A stretch of DNA of 49,291 nucleotides, from the NCBI GenBank assembly GCA_028278345.1, contig JANQEL010000042.1, forward strand, positions 1 to 49,291. The letters are read 5' to 3'. The notes beneath the pieces were generated by a model. The model made no database searches, was not told the DNA's origin, and saw nothing but the letters and a program-made list of their open reading frames with translations. A program made the translations under genes and the position numbers. This document shows, in pieces, positions 35,648 to 43,733 of this stretch (its first letter is position 1; every line of letters begins with the position of its first letter). The stretch is from Myxococcota bacterium (GTDB lineage Bacteria; Myxococcota_A; UBA9160; UBA4427).

Positions 35648-36580
35648 ATGTCGAATCCGTCGCGTCCGGCCGGTGCACCCGAAGAGATCCCCTACGAACA
35701 GGAGTGGGAGCTCTATCACAACAGCTTCTCCCTGTGTTCGAAGAAGCTGCGTGTCTGCATGGCGGAACTCGGGCTGCCCTACGAGAGCCATCACATCCAC
35801 CTGATCGAGACCGGCGCCTACGAGAACGTCGGTCGCGACTACCTCGCAGTGAACCCGAAGGGCCTCGTACCGGTGCTCGTCCATCGCGGCCGGCCGATCT
35901 ACGAGAGCCACGAGGAGATCGTCTATGCAGCCCGTCACGCGGGAGATCGCGGACGCGCGCTGCTCCCCGAAGACGCGGCCCTGCGCAGCGAGGTCGACCA
36001 CTGGATCGACTGCGCATCGCTGGTCGGCGACGACCCGATGGCCGACACCCATCTTCGCGCCGGTCACTGCATCCCCGGGCTCACGGTGCCGATCTTCGCC
36101 ACGATGGTGAGCCACATTCCCGTGCGCGAGATCCTGAAGGGCCTGCTCACCCATCCCAACAAGGAGCGCCCGCTGATCTTCCTCACCCTGAAGCTCGCGG
36201 GGATCGAGCGGCTTCCGAAGCTCGTGCCCGCGATGAAGCTCATGCGGCGCAGTCTGAAGCACATGGGCATGCATCTCGATCGGCTGGGTGAACAACTCGA
36301 CAAGCACGGTGAGGACTGGATCGCCGGTGCTTCCTTCAGCCTCGCCGACGTCAGCTGGATGGTGATCCTCGATCGCCTGGTCGAAGTAGATTGGGATGGC
36401 GTGCTGTGGGGGGACGACCGACGCCCGAGTGTCGCCGCCTACTGGCAACGCCTCGCCTCCCGCAAGAGCTACCGCGAACAGATCGTCGACATGCGCTGCG
36501 AGATCACGCGGCTCGGAATCGACGAGGTGAAGCGCGCCAAGCGCGAGCACCCCGCGCTGCGCGAAGCCCTCGAAGGCTGA
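35648..36580 (+). CDS. Glutathione S-transferase-like protein
   Basis: The protein has 310 aa from the ATG at 35648, 11 nt after the dioxygenase stop. The thioredoxin-like N-terminal domain has LYHNSFSLCSKKLRVCMAEL and VNPKGLVPVLVHRGRPIYES (the cis-Pro VPVL and the ES glutathione contact). The helical C-terminal domain includes WIAGASFSLADVSWMVILD, typical of GST. It is longer than usual because of an insertion around residues 115-195. In ring-cleavage pathways GST-like enzymes isomerise or detoxify products, for example maleylpyruvate isomerase; that role here is an inference from neighbours. Confidence 0.88.
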   Translation: MSNPSRPAGAPEEIPYEQEWELYHNSFSLCSKKLRVCMAELGLPYESHHIHLIETGAYENVGRDYLAVNPKGLVPVLVHRGRPIYESHEEIVYAARHAGDRGRALLPEDAALRSEVDHWIDCASLVGDDPMADTHLRAGHCIPGLTVPIFATMVSHIPVREILKGLLTHPNKERPLIFLTLKLAGIERLPKLVPAMKLMRRSLKHMGMHLDRLGEQLDKHGEDWIAGASFSLADVSWMVILDRLVEVDWDGVLWGDDRRPSVAAYWQRLASRKSYREQIVDMRCEITRLGIDEVKRAKREHPALREALEG

Positions 36581-36608
36581 GGCGTCGACTCGGCTACGCT
36601 ACGGCGCG

Positions 36609-37733
36609 ATGAGTGAGCGCCCTGTTTCTGGCGAAACCAGCGAACGTCCCGTCGGCTACCGCATCCAACTCGATGGACTCAGGGCGATCGCGGTGACCTG
36701 CACGGTGATCCACCACTGGATCCCCGACGTCATCTTCTGGAAGACCTGGTTTCCCTTCGGCGTCGCTGGCGTGCGGCTCTTCTTCGTGTTGAGCGGCTTC
36801 CTCATCACGAACATCCTGCTCGACCAGCGCTTCGCCATCGAAACCGGCCTGCAGGACCGCGCTTCCTCGCTGCGGCACTTCTTTCTGCGGCGCGTGCTTC
36901 GCCTCGTGCCGGCCTTCTATCTGTTGCTGCTGGTGGGCGCGGCCTTCGATCTCGGGGCGCTACGCGAGACCCTGCTCTGGCACCTCCCCTACCTCAGCAA
37001 TCTCGGCATGATCCTCGACGGGCGCTGGTTGCCGGGGATCACACATCTGTGGTCCCTCGCGGTCGAAGAGCAGTTCTACATCGCCTGGGCCGTGATGATG
37101 CTCTGGCTCCCCCGTTCGGCGATCGTGCCGAGCATCCTCTTCGCGATCGTGCTGGCGCCGCTCTTCCGCACCACGGGCGTCTTGCTCGGCTGGGCCGACA
37201 TGACGATCGCCTTCAACCCGATCTCCTGTCTCGACACCCTGGGCTTCGGCGCGCTGCTCGCGGTGCTCTGGCGGACCGACATCCACCCGACCCTCGGCTT
37301 CCAGCGCGAGCGCTTCCTGCGCATCTGTCTTTCGATCGGGCTCCCCGTGCTCGTTGCGACGATCCTCGGGCAGAAGTTCATCGGCGAGGAGTTCCGCCGC
37401 AACGTCTGCCTCCCGATCCAGGAGACCGCGCTCGCCATGGTCTTCGTCTGGCTCGTGGCGCGCGCAACCATCGGGTTCGGCGGCCCCGTCGGCGCCTTCC
37501 TGGCGAATGGACTGGTCGTTCGCCTCGGAGTCATGAGCTATGCCGTCTATCTCTTTCATCCCGTGGTGGCGATCGTGGTGGTGCGCTGGCTCGCGGTCGG
37601 ATGGACCTACTGGCCGAAGGTCGCGCTCAGCGCCTTCCTGACCCTGGCTCTGGCCTGGCTTTCCTGGGAGTTCATCGAAGGCCCCGCACGGCGCTATGGA
37701 CGACGTTTCGCGTACATCGCTGGCCGGGGATAG
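36609..37733 (+). CDS. Acyltransferase family 3 membrane protein (OafA/YrhL-like)
   Basis: The protein has 374 aa and about ten membrane helices. The signature YRIQLDGLRAIAVTCTVIHH contains the conserved R..LDGLRA and the catalytic His. GVRLFFVLSGFLITNILL and LWSLAVEEQFYIAWAVMM are the other standard motifs. Such enzymes move acetyl or other acyl groups onto surface sugars. The gene has no close glycan partner on this strand, but it sits between the ring-cleavage cluster and the second DUF1232 gene. TACGCT lies 8 nt before the ATG and no Shine-Dalgarno is seen. Confidence 0.93.
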   Translation: MSERPVSGETSERPVGYRIQLDGLRAIAVTCTVIHHWIPDVIFWKTWFPFGVAGVRLFFVLSGFLITNILLDQRFAIETGLQDRASSLRHFFLRRVLRLVPAFYLLLLVGAAFDLGALRETLLWHLPYLSNLGMILDGRWLPGITHLWSLAVEEQFYIAWAVMMLWLPRSAIVPSILFAIVLAPLFRTTGVLLGWADMTIAFNPISCLDTLGFGALLAVLWRTDIHPTLGFQRERFLRICLSIGLPVLVATILGQKFIGEEFRRNVCLPIQETALAMVFVWLVARATIGFGGPVGAFLANGLVVRLGVMSYAVYLFHPVVAIVVVRWLAVGWTYWPKVALSAFLTLALAWLSWEFIEGPARRYGRRFAYIAGRG

Positions 37734-37869
37734 AAGACGAATCCCGGCTCGGCGTGCGCAACGAATAACCCACACTCGTGTCTTCCTCGCCCACGTCGCG
37801 CTCCGGTAGACTCCGTGGATACTTCGAGCCCAGAATGCGACATCCAGCGATCAGGGAGACGCGCCCGCC

Positions 37870-38457
37870 ATGTCCATGAAAGTCACCTTCGAACTCAGCG
37901 AAAGCGACCTCAAGTACTTCCGACAAGCCCTCAAGGACGCGAACGCACGCTCGTCGAAGATGTCCTCGGAGAAGCTGATCGCCAACGCGGCCCACACCCT
38001 CGAAGAGCTCCCCACCGATGCACCCGAGTTCGTGCTCGAACGCACGGAGAAGCTGCGCTCGATGATCGGCATGGTGCAGGACGAGGAGTGGCGCCTCGAA
38101 GGCAAGGACCGCGAGCGCGTCGTGCGCGCACTCTCCTACTTCGCCGATCCGAAGGACCTGATCCCCGACGCCGTTCCGGGCATCGGCTACCTCGACGACG
38201 CCATCATGATCGAGCTCGTGGTGCGCGAGCTCAAGCACGAGATCGAGGCCTACGCCGACTTCTGTCGCATGCGCGATCAGAAGGATGCGATCCTTCGCAA
38301 GCAGGGCGCAGGAGCGGGACCGACGCATCGCGAGGAGTGGCTGGAGGCAAGACGCGTGCAACTCCAGGAACGGATGCGCCGTCGACGTCGACGACGCGCA
38401 ACGTCGAGTCGCTCGACACGCACGCGCCGGACCAAGTCACCCCTCTCCCTCTGGTAG
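37870..38457 (+). CDS. DUF1232 (YkvA-like) protein with Arg-rich tail, copy 2
   Basis: The protein has 195 aa. AGGGAGA precedes the ATG. DUF1232 reads YFADPKDLIPDAVPGIGYLD, followed by DAIMIELVVRELKHEIEAY, nearly identical to copy 1 (17654). The tail has RMRRRRRRR and ends KSPLSLW. Strong conservation of the core and of the last residues, with a variable basic linker, suggests that both ends matter. It stands 112 nt before the second MFS/spermidine-synthase-like gene, the same neighbour as in copy 1. Function unknown. Confidence 0.85.
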   Translation: MSMKVTFELSESDLKYFRQALKDANARSSKMSSEKLIANAAHTLEELPTDAPEFVLERTEKLRSMIGMVQDEEWRLEGKDRERVVRALSYFADPKDLIPDAVPGIGYLDDAIMIELVVRELKHEIEAYADFCRMRDQKDAILRKQGAGAGPTHREEWLEARRVQLQERMRRRRRRRATSSRSTRTRRTKSPLSLW

Positions 38458-38569
38458 ACCCGCGCACATCGGGCGTGGGGGTGCGCCCATCCATCGTCGA
38501 AGCTGTGAGGGTCAAGTCGGGGCTCCGGTAGGCCGCTCTCTTTCGCCGTAGTATCCTCGGCCGACTTTC

Positions 38570-41500
38570 ATGCGACCCAACGTCTCCTTCACGCTCCTGC
38601 TCGTCTGCTTCTTCCTTTCGGGCCTTGCGGGGCTGATCTACCAGACCGCGTGGACTCGCGAGTTTGCCTTCGTGTTCGGCACCTCGAATCTCGCGGTGGC
38701 CACGGTGCTCGCGGCCTACATGGCCGGGCTGGCCTTTGGCGCAGCGGTCGCAGCGCGGCTCGCACACCGAATCAAGCGACCCCTGCTCACCTATGGCGTG
38801 CTCGAACTCGGCGTGGGACTCGCGGCGCTGGGCGTGCCCTTCGCGATCCACGCCTCCCAGGCGCTCTACGTTGCGATGCTCGGGGGACGTGCCGACCTCG
38901 GAGGAGAAGGCGGCCTGTTCACGGCGCTGTTCTATCTCGTCTGCTCCTTCCTGATCCTGATGGTCCCGACCGCGCTGATGGGGGCCACCCTTCCGCTGCT
39001 GGTACGCCACGCGGTGCACAGCGACGACGAGATCGGGAGCCGCATCGGCTGGCTCTATTCCATCAATACGGCGGGTGCCGTCGTAGGCACCCTGGCGGCT
39101 GCGTTCTGGCTGCTCCCGGCGATCGGGTTGAGGCAGACCATCTGGGTCGCAGCCGCGGTGAACGGATTGGTCTTCCTCGCGGCCTGGGCACTGGCGCGCA
39201 GCGTGGGGCCGGGCTTTGCCGGCCACGCCCAGGAAGCCGAACCCACCCGACCGGCCCTGCCCGGCGCCACATGGATCCTGCTCTTGATCTTCGGCTCCGG
39301 ACTCACCTCATTCACCTATGAGGTGCTGTGGGTGCGCTTGCTCGAGCATCTGCTCGGCGGGAGCGTCTACGCCTTCTCCACGATGCTCGCGAGTTTCCTC
39401 CTGGGCATCACCCTCGGCGCGGCGGCGGCGTCGCGCTTTGCCACCGACCGCGGGCGCGCGGCCTTCGGCTTCGCGATCTCGCAGCTTGGGATCGCGGCCT
39501 TCTCCCTCGCGGCCTTCCTCGCCGTGGATTGGATTCCCGGCCTCACGCACCAGTTGCGCGGCCTCGGTCTCTCGAAGCTGTTGATCGACTGGGCGGCTTC
39601 GAGCCTCACCCTCTTCCCGGCCGCCACGTTGATCGGCGCCACGTTCCCTCTCGCCGTTCGCGTGCTGGCGCGCGGCGAAGCCGACGCCAGCGGAGCCAGC
39701 GCGCGTGTCTACGCCGTGAACACCCTCGGCTCGGTGGTGGGTTCGATCGGTGCGGGCTTCTTCGTGATTCCGCTGTTGGGTTACGCGGGGACGATGACCG
39801 CATGTGTCGTGCTCAACCTGCTCCTGGCGCTCGGCACCGCGATCGTGTTCGCGCCGCGGGCCGCGAAGGTGCTCCAGGGTGTGGCGGTGATCGGGGTGAC
39901 CCTCGTACTGGTGCTACCGCCGGACGAGCCGTGGAAGATCCTGCGCTACTCGGCGCTCGCGAACTTCTCCAACCAGCGAGACGACGTCGAATACCTCGGC
40001 GTCGGGCGCGCGGCCACGGTGCTCCTGCTCGACGACGGCGTTCACTGGACCCTGCGCACGAATGGCAATCCGGAGGGCAAGATCTCGCCCGAAGGGGTAC
40101 GCAACAACATCCCCCGTGTGTCGCGCTGGCTGGGCGCGCTTCCGAGTCTCGCCCGCCCCGAAGCCAAGAGCCTCCTGGTGGTCGGATTCGGAGGCGGTGT
40201 CGCCCTCGAAACGGTTCCGGGACTGGTCGAGAGGGTCGATGTGGTCGAACTCGAGCCCGAAGTCGTCCAGGCCAACCGCCTGCTCGGCGACCGGCGCTGG
40301 AAGGATCCGCTGGCCGACCCGCGCCTGACGGTCCATCTCGACGACGCTCGCAACGCCATGACCCTCACGGATCGCAAGTTCGACGCGATCGTCTCCCAAC
40401 CCTCCCATCCCTGGTCGGCGGGCGCTTCGCACCTCTATGCCCGCGAGTTCTTCGAACTCGCCGAATCGCGCCTCACACCCGACGGCGTCTTCGTGCAGTG
40501 GATCGGGCTCGCCTTCGTCGACGAGTTCCTCTTCGAATCGCTCCTCGCCACGCTGACCCGCGTGTTCGAGCACGTCCAGGTCTACGGCCCGGGCGGAAGT
40601 CACGGCGTGCTCTTCCTGTCTTCGAACAGCCCCTTCGACATCGAAACGACGGCGAAGCGCGCGATCGAGGCCGCACCGGAGGATTTCGGGCGGGTCGGGA
40701 TCTACGCCGCCGAGGATGTCCTGGCCGACCTCCTGCTCGACGAGGACGGCGTACGCAAACTCGCCGAAGGCAAGCCGATCAGCCACGACGATCACAACCT
40801 CATGCAGATCCACTCGGCGATGGTGTTGGACTCGCCCCTGCGCGATCGCATCGGGACCTACTTCCCGCCCCACTCCCCCCTCGCGACCATCGATCTCGAG
40901 CGCTTCGATCCCTTCTATCTGCTCGAACGCGTGCCGAGGCATCGCTCGGAAGTGCTCATCGAACGCCTGCCGTCGGAAGAGGATCGCATGGTCGCCGAGG
41001 CGATCCTCGCGCGCATCGATCGACGATTCGAGACCGCGCGCAAACGGCTCGCGACCGTCCTCGATCGCGATCCCGATCATCCCGTCGCCCGCGGTGAGGT
41101 CTTGCGCATCAACCAATACCGGATCGGCAGCGGTCTGCTGGACGTTTCATCCCTCGTCTCCCTGCCCCTGCGCGAACAGGAAGAGACGGTCGTCGCAGGC
41201 TGGCTTGCGCGCGGTAGCGAGGATTGGGCGACTCTCGAAGCACTCGACGATCGGCTTCGCAAGATCGACCGACGCAACCCCCTCTCGAACGCCGCAGCCG
41301 AACTCCGGATGGAGTGGCGCATCGCCAGTGGCGATCCGAATCGGGGGCGCGAAGCCGTCGCCATCTTCGACGACGCTTCGTGGTTCTATCGCCCACTCGA
41401 CGGAGCGTTGTTGCGCTCGCGGGCCTGCCTGACCGCCGGAGATCCGAGCGCCGCGCTCGATAGCTTGATCAACGTCTCGCGGGTGGGACGCCGAAGCCGG

Positions 41501-41620
41501 GGTCTGGGCAAGGCCTTCGCCAAACGCGCGAACGAGCTGGTCAGGCAGATCCCCGAAGATCCGGAACTCGCCCGCGTGCGCACCCGCATCGCGCAGCGGC
41601 TCCGGGAGATGAGCCAGTAG
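38570..41620 (+). CDS. Fused MFS/spermidine synthase-like membrane protein, copy 2
   Basis: The protein has 1016 aa, almost the same length as copy 1. The membrane half starts LLVCFFLSGLAGLIYQTAWT and contains VPTALMGATLPLLVRHAVHS. The Rossmann domain has VVGFGGGVALETVPG near residue 540, VVELEPEVVQANRL, DDARNAMTLTDRKFD and QPSHPWSAGASHLYAREFFE. The C-terminal part is again helical. Residue order and domain lengths match copy 1 throughout, so this is a full-length paralogue and not a fragment. The biochemical role is unproven. Both copies follow a DUF1232 gene and face a small RPL-family gene. Confidence 0.88.
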   Translation: MRPNVSFTLLLVCFFLSGLAGLIYQTAWTREFAFVFGTSNLAVATVLAAYMAGLAFGAAVAARLAHRIKRPLLTYGVLELGVGLAALGVPFAIHASQALYVAMLGGRADLGGEGGLFTALFYLVCSFLILMVPTALMGATLPLLVRHAVHSDDEIGSRIGWLYSINTAGAVVGTLAAAFWLLPAIGLRQTIWVAAAVNGLVFLAAWALARSVGPGFAGHAQEAEPTRPALPGATWILLLIFGSGLTSFTYEVLWVRLLEHLLGGSVYAFSTMLASFLLGITLGAAAASRFATDRGRAAFGFAISQLGIAAFSLAAFLAVDWIPGLTHQLRGLGLSKLLIDWAASSLTLFPAATLIGATFPLAVRVLARGEADASGASARVYAVNTLGSVVGSIGAGFFVIPLLGYAGTMTACVVLNLLLALGTAIVFAPRAAKVLQGVAVIGVTLVLVLPPDEPWKILRYSALANFSNQRDDVEYLGVGRAATVLLLDDGVHWTLRTNGNPEGKISPEGVRNNIPRVSRWLGALPSLARPEAKSLLVVGFGGGVALETVPGLVERVDVVELEPEVVQANRLLGDRRWKDPLADPRLTVHLDDARNAMTLTDRKFDAIVSQPSHPWSAGASHLYAREFFELAESRLTPDGVFVQWIGLAFVDEFLFESLLATLTRVFEHVQVYGPGGSHGVLFLSSNSPFDIETTAKRAIEAAPEDFGRVGIYAAEDVLADLLLDEDGVRKLAEGKPISHDDHNLMQIHSAMVLDSPLRDRIGTYFPPHSPLATIDLERFDPFYLLERVPRHRSEVLIERLPSEEDRMVAEAILARIDRRFETARKRLATVLDRDPDHPVARGEVLRINQYRIGSGLLDVSSLVSLPLREQEETVVAGWLARGSEDWATLEALDDRLRKIDRRNPLSNAAAELRMEWRIASGDPNRGREAVAIFDDASWFYRPLDGALLRSRACLTAGDPSAALDSLINVSRVGRRSRGLGKAFAKRANELVRQIPEDPELARVRTRIAQRLREMSQ

Positions 41621-41630
41621 GTGCCAAAGC

Positions 41631-41978
41631 TCAGAAGAGCTCGCCGAGGGGGCGAAGTACCGTGTAGTCGTACGACGAATACACGAAGATGTCCCAGCTC
41701 GTTCCGATGCGCTCCGACGGTGCGACGAACGGAACCGATGCCACGAAGAACACCATTCCCCCGAGCATGGTGACCGCACCGAGTGGCCGTAGAAGAGTGA
41801 CGTCGAGCGCCGTCGCCCCGACCTGATAGAGGTCGACCTCTTCCTCGACGGATGCCTCGCCTTCCAGCGCATCCGTCTCCTGCGCCGCGGCCAGGCCGGC
41901 CCCGCCGAGCAGCTGAAGGCCGGCCAGGATCGTCGCGATGGCGACGCGAAGGTTCCAGCGATTGATGACTTCACTCAT
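41631..41978 (-). CDS. Small exported membrane protein, RPL family, copy 2
   Basis: The protein has 115 aa from the ATG at 41978. A signal peptide ends near GLAAAQ, then an acidic stretch (DALEGEASVEEEVDLYQ), TALDVTLLRPLGAVTMLGG and a membrane segment, ending DYTVLRPLGELF. The doubled RPLG phrase marks the family; copy 1 (21363) has one RPL and a diverged end. The gene lies 10 nt tail-to-tail from the MFS/spermidine-synthase-like gene. No characterised relative is known to me. Confidence 0.72.
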   Translation of the reverse strand: MSEVINRWNLRVAIATILAGLQLLGGAGLAAAQETDALEGEASVEEEVDLYQVGATALDVTLLRPLGAVTMLGGMVFFVASVPFVAPSERIGTSWDIFVYSSYDYTVLRPLGELF

Positions 41979-42027
41979 GGGGAGCAACGATCGCAGAGAT
42001 CGCCAGGGCCGGCACCCCGCCACCTCC

Positions 42028-42070
42028 AAAAACGAATCGAGGGCATGGTCCCGAAAGACCATGCCCTCGA
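42028..42070 (-). terminator. Rho-independent terminator of PSM-CTERM gene B
   Basis: On the minus strand a perfect 14-bp stem (positions 42037-42050 and 42057-42070, core GGGCATGGTC/GACCATGCCC) with a 6-nt loop is followed by TTCGTTTTTGG. It lies 25 nt past the stop codon of the gene at 42096. Confidence 0.9.
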
Positions 42071-42095
42071 TTGTTCGTTCTTGCGAATGTACGAA

Positions 42096-43349
42096 CTAGT
42101 TCTTGCGACCGAACCGTCCGCGAATCGCGTAGCCGGCGGTGAGCGCCATCAAGGTCGCCACCGTGGCCAGACCCGCCGGGCCCATCGAGGGGGTCGGCGT
42201 GCCGTCGCTGAAGTTCAGCACCACGACTTCGAGAGCTTCGAAGTCGAGGGTCGACATGACGCGGTGGGAAGTACCACCGGCGACCATGACGATGCTGCCC
42301 TTACCAGCGGCCGTTCGCTCATCCGTACCCTGGCCAACCAGCGTACCGGTCTGGGACATCGTGCCCTGCATCTCCGTGTTCATCACGGAAACCGTACCGG
42401 TCGTCCACGGGAAGCCCCAGTTGTTGTTGGTGTCGCCGGGAACCAGCACGGGCGACATCGCGGGGCCGCCAGTCGTGAGCGGGGGTCCCCAACCAGCAAC
42501 CAGGCCCATGCCCGTCGTCGAGTGACCGACGTAGATGGTCGCCGCACCGAGCATGACGGAGTTCGCGTACGCGTAGCTCACACCACCCGCCTGCGGGTTC
42601 ATGAAGCCGGTGCCACCCGCGATCGGCAGGTGCGCGAAGCCCATCGTCGTACCGATGGTCAGCGTGGTGAGGATGATCGACGTCGCGCCGGTACCCTTGA
42701 TGAGCATGCCCATCGTACCGCCGAAGACGTTCGGGCCAGCCGTGTAGCTCACGATGCCCTGCACACCCGTCGAACCGGTCGCCGCCGTACCCGCCGGGCA
42801 GGCCGGGCCGCCAACACCGGGGCACCAGGCGAAGTTCGCCGCGGCGCGCGGAGTCGCACCCGCCGTCTGGCCGGGGTCGTTGGTGTGTGCGTTGGACTGG
42901 AAGACTGCGGGCTGCGCCGCCAGGAAGGTCGGAACCGCGGCCGTGGCCTGCGCGGGCGACGGCGGGCCGGACAGCGTGAAGGCCGTCACGAGCTGCACGA
43001 CCGTCGGCACGATCGCCACGGGGGTCGACTGCTGACCCTTGGCCTGACCGAAAGCTCCGGGCGGAATGGTGAAGGATGCGGGGTTCACACCCATGGCCGA
43101 AACGGTGGCGGCCGAACCGGGGATACCACCCGTTGCGGGCCGGAAGAATCCGACACAACCGGTCTTGATGGTGCCGGCCGGGAAACAGACCGTGGGACCA
43201 CCGTTGATCGGAATATCGATGAGGGGACCGCGGTTCTGGAACCACTGACCCGTCATCGAGAAGTCCTTCGCCTGCGCGTTGCCAGCGAAGGTCAGGGACG
43301 CCACTAACAGCGCACCCAGTACGACCTTGAGGCCTCGATTGACGTTCAT
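42096..43349 (-). CDS. Secreted surface protein with PSM-type C-terminal sorting-like signal (B)
   Basis: The protein has 417 aa. The ATG at 43349 follows CAAGGAG; the open frame to 43451 has no such site. Residues 1-27 are a signal peptide ending GNAQA. The mature part is Gly/Ala/Thr-rich. Shared blocks with protein A are IPPGA, WCPG (175-178), PAC (182-184), VQGI (196-199) and NVFGG (207-211). The tail from residue 387 is PSMGPAGLATVATL, a hydrophobic segment and IRGRFGRKN. This is the same order of motif, membrane segment and basic end as protein A, while the middle differs, so the tail appears to be kept by selection. The gene has its own terminator and a sigma-54-like promoter. Function unknown; a surface or matrix protein is likely. 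Confidence 0.75.
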   Translation of the reverse strand: MNVNRGLKVVLGALLVASLTFAGNAQAKDFSMTGQWFQNRGPLIDIPINGGPTVCFPAGTIKTGCVGFFRPATGGIPGSAATVSAMGVNPASFTIPPGAFGQAKGQQSTPVAIVPTVVQLVTAFTLSGPPSPAQATAAVPTFLAAQPAVFQSNAHTNDPGQTAGATPRAAANFAWCPGVGGPACPAGTAATGSTGVQGIVSYTAGPNVFGGTMGMLIKGTGATSIILTTLTIGTTMGFAHLPIAGGTGFMNPQAGGVSYAYANSVMLGAATIYVGHSTTGMGLVAGWGPPLTTGGPAMSPVLVPGDTNNNWGFPWTTGTVSVMNTEMQGTMSQTGTLVGQGTDERTAAGKGSIVMVAGGTSHRVMSTLDFEALEVVVLNFSDGTPTPSMGPAGLATVATLMALTAGYAIRGRFGRKN

Positions 43350-43446
43350 TGAATCACTCCTTGACAAGTGTTTGTAAAGCGGGCTGGCGACAACAGATTT
43401 CAGTTCTGGATAGAGCTGCCGATTCGCCTCGATGCCCCTCCAAAAG

Positions 43447-43462
43447 AGCAATAATCATGCCG
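43447..43462 (-). promoter_or_regulatory. Sigma-54 (-24/-12) promoter of PSM-CTERM gene B
   Basis: The minus strand reads CGGCATGATTATTGCT. Two of the twelve consensus positions of TGGCACG-N4-TTGCW differ; GG-N10-GC spacing is exact and TTGCT is complete. The start site would be near 43436, giving a leader of about 87 nt. It parallels the site upstream of gene A. Confidence 0.6.
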
Positions 43463-43597
43463 ACCCTCGGGGGTCGTGACGGCCCGCAAGAGAGAACGCA
43501 ACCACCTGGAATCAAACCAAGTTCGAATGTACCGATCGTTCCCCCCAGGTCCGGGTCGTTTGGGGAATCACGAAGTCTGGGAAGTATCATGCCCGAA

Positions 43598-43616
43598 GGG
43601 GGAAAACTTTTTCTCC
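43598..43616. promoter_or_regulatory. Candidate enhancer element upstream of gene B
   Basis: GGGGGAAAACTTTTTCTCC is a near-palindrome related to GGGAAATCCTTTTCCC upstream of gene A. It is about 170 bp from the predicted start site, a suitable distance for a sigma-54 activator. Evidence is position and similarity only. Confidence 0.3.
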
Positions 43617-43733
43617 ATCGGGGTCGGCTTCTCGCCGATGCGGGAACCCGCCGAGGACTCGAGACCTCTGAGGATCGGGTCCTCCCTCGGCTAGCCTTCC
43701 GCGCCCTTTCCAAACCGTGAGAACGACGAGGTC

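Larger units (their letters stand above)
43350..43733. other. Intergenic control region between gene B and the W-DP repeat lipoprotein
   Basis: This 384-bp stretch has no gene. It holds the Shine-Dalgarno of gene B, a sigma-54-like promoter (43447-43462), the inverted repeat TTCCCC...GGGGAA around 43539-43567 and a GGGGGAAAACTTTTTCTCC element (43598-43616). The promoter of the divergent gene at 43734 should lie near its right edge but is not clear. Confidence 0.6.
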
